DNA of 10,663 bases from Desulfocapsa sp. Its GTDB lineage: Bacteria; Desulfobacterota; Desulfobulbia; Desulfobulbales; Desulfocapsaceae. Position numbers and translations under genes: made by a program. Every line of letters begins with the position of its first letter. Position 1 is the stretch's first letter. Shown one piece after another: positions 7,312-10,663 of this stretch. Location: the NCBI GenBank assembly GCA_029935135.1, contig JAOZKX010000037.1, positions 1 through 10,663 of the forward strand. Direction: 5' to 3'. The notes beneath the pieces are model-generated. The model was not told where the DNA came from and did no database searches. It saw only the letters and a list, made by a program, of their open reading frames with translations.

Positions 7312-7628
7312 AAATTGATATTCAATGCACCGTATTTGACGAAAGCAGCACCTATAGGCTGAGAGATCTTTGCAGACTGTGCAGTGTTCGCGCTCAGTTT
7401 GTCCAGGACCTGATTGATGAAGGCATCCTCTCCCCAAAGGGAAAACACCCGGGTGACTGGCGCTTTGGGGCCGTAGAGATTAAACGTCTGCAGATTTCCA
7501 TCCGCCTGCAGCAAGATCTGCGAATTAACCTTCCGGGAACAGCACTAGCCCTAGACCTCCTCGAAGAAATCGAAGAGTTACGACAGAAGAAATTACAGCT
7601 GGAGAAAATATATGCTCTGGAAAAGTGA
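7308..7628 (+). CDS. cbpM: CbpM-type chaperone modulator (MerR-like helix-turn-helix)
   Basis: This small 106-residue protein matches the CbpM pattern: a MerR-like winged helix region (about 16-65, YRLRDLCRLCSVRAQFVQDL then a WRF wing) followed by a Leu- and Glu-rich C-terminal helix (LDLLEEIEELRQKK). In E. coli CbpM binds the J-domain of CbpA and inhibits its co-chaperone activity, rather than acting as a classical transcription factor. The same role is inferred here because the gene directly follows cbpA. The start overlaps the cbpA stop by 4 nt (ATGA), with GGA 8 nt upstream. Its last 17 nt overlap the hemerythrin gene. Two Cys residues close together (C22, C25) are visible, but two cysteines alone do not make a metal site. 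A true DNA-binding MerR regulator is the alternative, less likely on context. Confidence 0.85.
   Translation: MKIDIQCTVFDESSTYRLRDLCRLCSVRAQFVQDLIDEGILSPKGKHPGDWRFGAVEIKRLQISIRLQQDLRINLPGTALALDLLEEIEELRQKKLQLEKIYALEK
7601..7604 (+). promoter_or_regulatory. Ribosome binding site of the hemerythrin gene, inside cbpM
   Basis: GGAG lies 7 nt before the ATG at 7612, within the last codons of cbpM. It supports the 17-nt gene overlap as real rather than a start chosen too far upstream. The residues next to this start (LWKSDYEIGI) also fit the canonical hemerythrin N-terminus. Confidence 0.7.
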
Positions 7629-8016
7629 CTATGAAATCGGTATTCCTATTATCGACACTCAGCACAAACAACTCTTTCGCTTTAATGATGAATTGACAAA
7701 CGCAGTTAAGACAGGCCTTAAAAGTTCGGCCATTGATACCCTTCTCACTCAGATCGGACAATATGTGGCCAGACATTTTGCCATGGAAGAAAAATATATG
7801 GAAGAGGTCAATTACCCCAAGATGGCAGAGCAACTTCAGGCTCATACAGCATTTATAGCCTGCTTCAATGAAATCCAGGCAGAGTTCAACGCCCAGGGCC
7901 TGACCCCCGCTCTTGTCAACAGAATCCGCAAAGAACTGTCAGAGTGGATCAATGATCATATTACGGGAATTGACCAGCTCTTCGGCAACTACTACCGTGA
8001 CCATTGCCAAAAGTAG
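7612..8016 (+). CDS. Bacteriohemerythrin with one iron-ligand His replaced by Gln
   Basis: The 134-residue protein is a single-domain four-helix-bundle hemerythrin, a cytoplasmic non-haem di-iron protein that binds O2 and in anaerobes is linked to oxygen sensing, storage or scavenging. It starts with the usual Trp-containing arm (LWKSDYEIGIPIIDTQHKQLF). Expected ligands visible are His18, His55 and Glu59 in RHFAMEE, His78, then His116 and Asp121 in HITGID. The family normally has HxxxH on the third helix. Here the first position is Gln74 (codon CAA) and only His78 remains, so one of seven usual ligands is changed. The rest of the fold, including Met63 and Tyr68-Pro69, looks intact. The gene overlaps cbpM by 17 nt and is the last of the three-gene unit. 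No clear T-tailed terminator follows on this strand. Confidence 0.93.
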   Translation: MLWKSDYEIGIPIIDTQHKQLFRFNDELTNAVKTGLKSSAIDTLLTQIGQYVARHFAMEEKYMEEVNYPKMAEQLQAHTAFIACFNEIQAEFNAQGLTPALVNRIRKELSEWINDHITGIDQLFGNYYRDHCQK

Positions 8017-8056
8017 TAACTGCAAGTCATTACCTGTTTAAGGTGGCGGCTGTTTG

Positions 8057-8090
8057 TGACAGTCAGACCCCATCTATCTGTTAACTGTCA
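8057..8090 (+). other. Hairpin downstream of the hemerythrin gene
   Basis: TGACAGT (8057-8063) pairs with ACTGTCA (8084-8090). Directly inside it CAGA (8064-8067) pairs with TCTG (8077-8080), leaving a 9-nt loop and a 3-nt TTA bulge. No T-run follows, so it is not a standard intrinsic terminator. It may protect or process the 3' end of the cbpA-cbpM-hemerythrin mRNA. Apart from this hairpin and the terminator at 8114-8155, I see nothing in the 8017-8162 gap. Confidence 0.4.
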
Positions 8091-8113
8091 TCAACAGTTG
8101 GCCATCGCAATCT

Positions 8114-8155
8114 CAATAAAAACAAAGGAGGAGGCCTGGCAACAGACACTCCTCC
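8114..8155 (-). terminator. Rho-independent terminator after the repeat protein gene
   Basis: On the minus strand GGAGGAG and CTCCTCC (8149-8155 and 8127-8133) form a perfect 7-bp stem. It can be lengthened by two G-T pairs and one A-T pair at its base. The loop is 15 nt, and TTTGTTTTTATTG follows (8114-8126). The stem starts 7 nt beyond the TAA of the right-hand gene. On the plus strand only a mixed pyrimidine run follows the stem, so any stopping of the convergent hemerythrin transcript would be weaker. Confidence 0.85.
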
Positions 8156-8162
8156 CCTTCTC

Positions 8163-10663
8163 TTATCTCATATGGCCCCGTAACAGTGGCGACATAAACA
8201 TATTCCAGGGAAACACATATGTTGACAGAATGGTTTCCTCTCCAGGAAGGAGCTGTTCTTCCCCGTCGGGTGTCATGAGCACAACAACCTGACTCGGCGA
8301 AATATTAGTAATGAGCACATCCCCTTTAAGATTCGCAGAGATCTGCACCTCACCGGCAAGAGGGACTGTGACTGATTCACCCTCGGGCAAGTAAACCTTT
8401 GTATCACCATATAGGGACTTGATGGTTAACGCACTGCTGGAGTCTCCTGCAGCAGCAAGCAGTTTCCCAGACCGAACAACAAGGGCGCAAGTGGCCACAA
8501 ATGAATCTCCCTGTGTCACTTCTATGTCATAGGCACAGATAGTCAGTATCCCGGCACCAGGTGCAATACCATAGGCATTTACCCGTATTCCTTCGCTGAC
8601 ATCATCAGCATCATCTATGGCCATATTCAAATTCCAACGCTCTTGAATAAAACCATAGGTTACCCCGCCAATATTGGTGTCAGCAAAGTAATTGGAAAAG
8701 ATGCTGCTTTCATCGGTAAAGGTACCATCCTGATAGCTTCCATCAATAACAGCGGCAATTCCGTCATTATCTTCTGCCTCACACATATCACCAATGTTAT
8801 TGCTGTCAGCGTCAGCTTGATCAGCATTCGGTGTCAGGGGACAGTTATCGTTACAATCAGCTGTTCCATCACCGTCACTATCAGTGTCAGCAGTTCCGCA
8901 GCCGCAGGTACCAGGTTCCGTTTTACCGGGATCATCGATACAGGTATCATTACAATCAGGGGTAGTGTCCCCATCCGTATCGGTGTCGGCTGTTCCGCAA
9001 CCGCAGGTACCCGGTGCAGTCTTATCTGGATCTGCAGGACAGGTGTCATTGCAGTCAGGGGTACCATCACTATCAGCATCTGTATCGGCTGTACCACAGC
9101 CACATGTGCCAGGCGCAGTCTTATCCGGATCAGCGGGACAGGTGTCATTGCAATCCGGGGTACCATCCCAATCACTATCGGTGTCTGCCACTCCACAGCC
9201 GCAGGTACCGGGTTCAGTTTTATCGCTATCAGCTGGACAGGTGTCGTTGCAGTCGGCAATTCCGTCTCCATCGCCGTCCGTATCGGCTACACCGCAGCCA
9301 CATTGGCCTGGGTACAGTTTATCCGGATCGTCCGGGCAAAAATCATCGGTTTCATTACAGTCAGCAATGCCGTCGTTATCAGTATCGGTATCGGCTACAC
9401 CGCAGCCGCATTGGCCAGGTTCAGTTTTATCCGGATCTGCCGGACAGGCATCAGCATCAAGGGAAAAATTGATGCCACTGCGATCCGTCCCGACACTGAT
9501 TGAAACCAGTCCGGCATTGGCACAGTCAGGACTACTGCCGGCTGAAGAGTAGTATTCGTTCTGGTAGCTGCCAGTGAGATCATCGGTTTGCACATAATAA
9601 TCCCCTGCTTCTATACCGGTCACACGATATGTACCATTATCCTGAACAGTGCCTCCACTGATAAGCTGTCCGGAACAGGCATCGTTGCCAAAGACCAGGA
9701 TATTGATATTGTCTGCCTCTCCCTGAATCGCTGTTCCACTACTGTCATTGAGTGTGCCACTCAGTGAGCCGCCGGGATCAAGGGAGAAATCTTTATCTGT
9801 CGTCTGCTCTTCTGCTATTACAGATACAGCCTCAGCATTTGCACATTCCCGGACACTTTCGGCAGCTGCCCAGTATTCGCTGATATATGGAGTCGCAAGT
9901 GTCTCCACAGAGAGGTAGTAATCCCCCCCGACAAGTGCATTACTGGTATAACGACCTGTTGCGGTATCAAGCCCGGCAGAGGCCATGGGCCCGGAAGGAC
10001 TGTTACACGGAGAAGCATCCCATATTGCCACTTCCATTGTTTCACCGGTAATCGGTAAGCCTGCTGCATCGGCAAGAAGGCCGGTTACCGTGCCACCTTT
10101 CCCAAGTTGGAAATTCTTGCTGGTGGTATTTGTGTTGACAGAAAGTGGAATTACCTCTGCACCACTGCATTGCTGGACACTATTTGCCTCTGCCCAATAT
10201 TCTGGTACAAAATCAGTGCCCCAGGTGGCTACACTTATATAGTAGTCACCGGCTGGAAGCGTGCCGCTAAGGAAACTTCCATTATTGGGATCCAGAGCTG
10301 CATAGGCCACAGGGCCGGTTGCATTGTCACATGGAGGAGCATCCCAGAACACTACGCCCATCTCAACTCCTGTTATGGGGGCAGCTGTTTCATCGACGAG
10401 GGTTCCGGCGATGGTTCCACCTTCTCCGGTTGTATAGCCATCCTTCTCAAACAATCTTCCTGCCAGGATCATGGCAGTTCCATTGAGACTCTCAGTGGTG
10501 ATGCTGATTCTGGTCAGTAATTTATTGCTGTCAATTGGTACAGAAGCAGAGAAGAGGCCAACATCATCAGAAACTGCATGATTCGATGTCTGCAATCTGG
10601 CAAAACCGTAGTTAGGTGTGGTGAGTCCATCACGGTTATAGCGAATGTTCTCTCCACTGCTGT
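8163..10663 (-). CDS. Modular secreted-type protein with 108-residue repeats and thrombospondin type 3 Ca-binding repeats (N-terminus beyond right edge)
   Basis: The frame is open from the right edge to the TAA at 8163, giving 832 codons without the true start. The TTG at 10595 is only an internal codon, since the sequence before it (GENIRYNRDGLTTPNYGFA) reads as normal protein. Counting from that TTG codon as residue 1, residues 59-382 are three repeats of exactly 108 residues. They begin GGT or GGS, carry GDYY and end NFxL or DFSL, like carboxypeptidase-regulatory or Cna-B beta sandwiches. Residues 384-605 are Cys- and Asp-rich thrombospondin type 3 repeats of the PGTCGCG...DTDxDxDG type. 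Residues 606-810 form an unrecognised C-terminal domain. No LPXTG, transmembrane anchor or OmpA-like end is visible. Paired cysteines and Ca-binding Asp runs imply export, but the signal peptide would lie outside the window. A surface, matrix or adhesion role is plausible and unproven. Confidence 0.9.
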   Translation of the reverse strand, partial: SSGENIRYNRDGLTTPNYGFARLQTSNHAVSDDVGLFSASVPIDSNKLLTRISITTESLNGTAMILAGRLFEKDGYTTGEGGTIAGTLVDETAAPITGVEMGVVFWDAPPCDNATGPVAYAALDPNNGSFLSGTLPAGDYYISVATWGTDFVPEYWAEANSVQQCSGAEVIPLSVNTNTTSKNFQLGKGGTVTGLLADAAGLPITGETMEVAIWDASPCNSPSGPMASAGLDTATGRYTSNALVGGDYYLSVETLATPYISEYWAAAESVRECANAEAVSVIAEEQTTDKDFSLDPGGSLSGTLNDSSGTAIQGEADNINILVFGNDACSGQLISGGTVQDNGTYRVTGIEAGDYYVQTDDLTGSYQNEYYSSAGSSPDCANAGLVSISVGTDRSGINFSLDADACPADPDKTEPGQCGCGVADTDTDNDGIADCNETDDFCPDDPDKLYPGQCGCGVADTDGDGDGIADCNDTCPADSDKTEPGTCGCGVADTDSDWDGTPDCNDTCPADPDKTAPGTCGCGTADTDADSDGTPDCNDTCPADPDKTAPGTCGCGTADTDTDGDTTPDCNDTCIDDPGKTEPGTCGCGTADTDSDGDGTADCNDNCPLTPNADQADADSNNIGDMCEAEDNDGIAAVIDGSYQDGTFTDESSIFSNYFADTNIGGVTYGFIQERWNLNMAIDDADDVSEGIRVNAYGIAPGAGILTICAYDIEVTQGDSFVATCALVVRSGKLLAAAGDSSSALTIKSLYGDTKVYLPEGESVTVPLAGEVQISANLKGDVLITNISPSQVVVLMTPDGEEQLLPGEETILSTYVFPWNMFMSPLLRGHMR
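8781..9446 (-). repeat. Tandem thrombospondin type 3 repeats, six full and one degenerate
   Basis: In the coding direction the unit is CPxDPDKxxPGxCGCG followed by xADTDxDxDGxxDCNDT. Copy 1 (9446-9339) has 36 codons because of a TDDF insertion. Copies 2 to 6 (9338-9240, 9239-9141, 9140-9042, 9041-8943, 8942-8844) have exactly 33 codons or 99 bp. Copy 7 (8843-8781) is a short form without the CGCG loop (CPLTPNADQADADSNNIGD). Known thrombospondin type 3 repeats bind Ca through the DxDxDG runs. Copy 5 has Thr in place of the loop Gly (DGDTTPD), and copy 6 reads DPGK for DPDK. Confidence 0.93.
9450..10421 (-). repeat. Three tandem 108-residue (324-bp) protein repeats
   Basis: The copies are 10421-10098, 10097-9774 and 9773-9450, with no spacer. 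Each starts GGTIAG, GGTVTG or GGSLSG. Each has GDYY about 58 residues in and EYW or EYY some 15 residues later. Each ends NFQL, DFSL or NFSL. Each also has two Cys spaced 54, 54 and 51 residues apart (89/143, 197/251, 307/358, counting from codon 10595), probably one disulfide per module. Copies 1 and 2 share a WDAxPC motif; copy 3 is the most divergent. The pattern resembles carboxypeptidase-regulatory-like or Cna-B-like folds, but the exact family is not settled. Confidence 0.85.

Noticed and set aside
8844..9446. Regularly spaced direct repeats that could suggest a CRISPR array
   Set aside because: The 99-bp period is divisible by three, the unit is coding throughout, there are no unique spacers, and copies differ mainly at synonymous sites.
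8643..9503. Plus-strand open frames across the repeat array (286 and 222 codons), with Val/Ile/Thr-rich or Ser/Pro-rich repeats
   Set aside because: They are antisense shadows of the thrombospondin type 3 repeats. The apparent repeat pattern simply mirrors the 99-bp coding unit, and there is no start signal.
10593..10595. TTG as start of the right-hand gene
   Set aside because: The frame continues upstream to the window edge with normal protein sequence, there is no signal peptide after the TTG and no ribosome binding site before it, so the real start is outside the window.

Overview
The window looks like chromosomal DNA from a free-living anaerobic or microaerophilic bacterium. Desulfobacterota (Desulfobulbales-like) is my best guess. 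The guess rests on a GT5 glycogen synthase with an altered N-terminal motif, a bacteriohemerythrin, a CbpA/CbpM pair and a large secreted-type protein with Cys-rich thrombospondin type 3 repeats. It is inference from gene style, not a measured match. I see no rRNA, tRNA, CRISPR array, transposase or phage gene. Coding density is high and no gene-free stretch exceeds 300 bases.

Left edge, minus strand (1-1746): the first 582 codons of a long, mostly helical cytoplasmic protein that I cannot name; its C-terminus lies beyond the left edge. Next, also on the minus strand (1841-6278), comes an apparent four-gene operon read right to left: aroK (shikimate kinase), aroC (chorismate synthase), glgA (glycogen synthase) and gap (NAD-type glyceraldehyde-3-phosphate dehydrogenase). 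The gaps between genes are 3, 6 and 53 nt. A sigma70-like promoter lies in front of aroK and an intrinsic terminator follows gap. The operon joins two steps of aromatic amino acid precursor synthesis to glycogen storage and central glycolysis.

Centre, plus strand (6343-8016): a divergent three-gene unit of a CbpA-type J-domain co-chaperone, its predicted modulator CbpM, and a bacteriohemerythrin. The genes overlap by 4 and 17 nt, so translation is probably coupled. The hemerythrin has Gln at a position where the family normally has an iron-binding His.

Right edge, minus strand (8163-10663): the last 832 codons of a modular extracellular-type protein whose start is outside the window. It carries three beta-sandwich-like repeats of exactly 108 residues, each with a conserved Cys pair. 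These are followed by six full and one degenerate Ca-binding thrombospondin type 3 repeats and a C-terminal domain of about 200 residues that I do not recognise. A strong terminator follows it, in the convergent gap with the hemerythrin gene.

I found no clear-cut new defence or mobile system. The most unusual points are the ligand-altered hemerythrin coupled to a chaperone pair, the mixed aro/glg/gap operon, and the repeat architecture of the right-hand protein.
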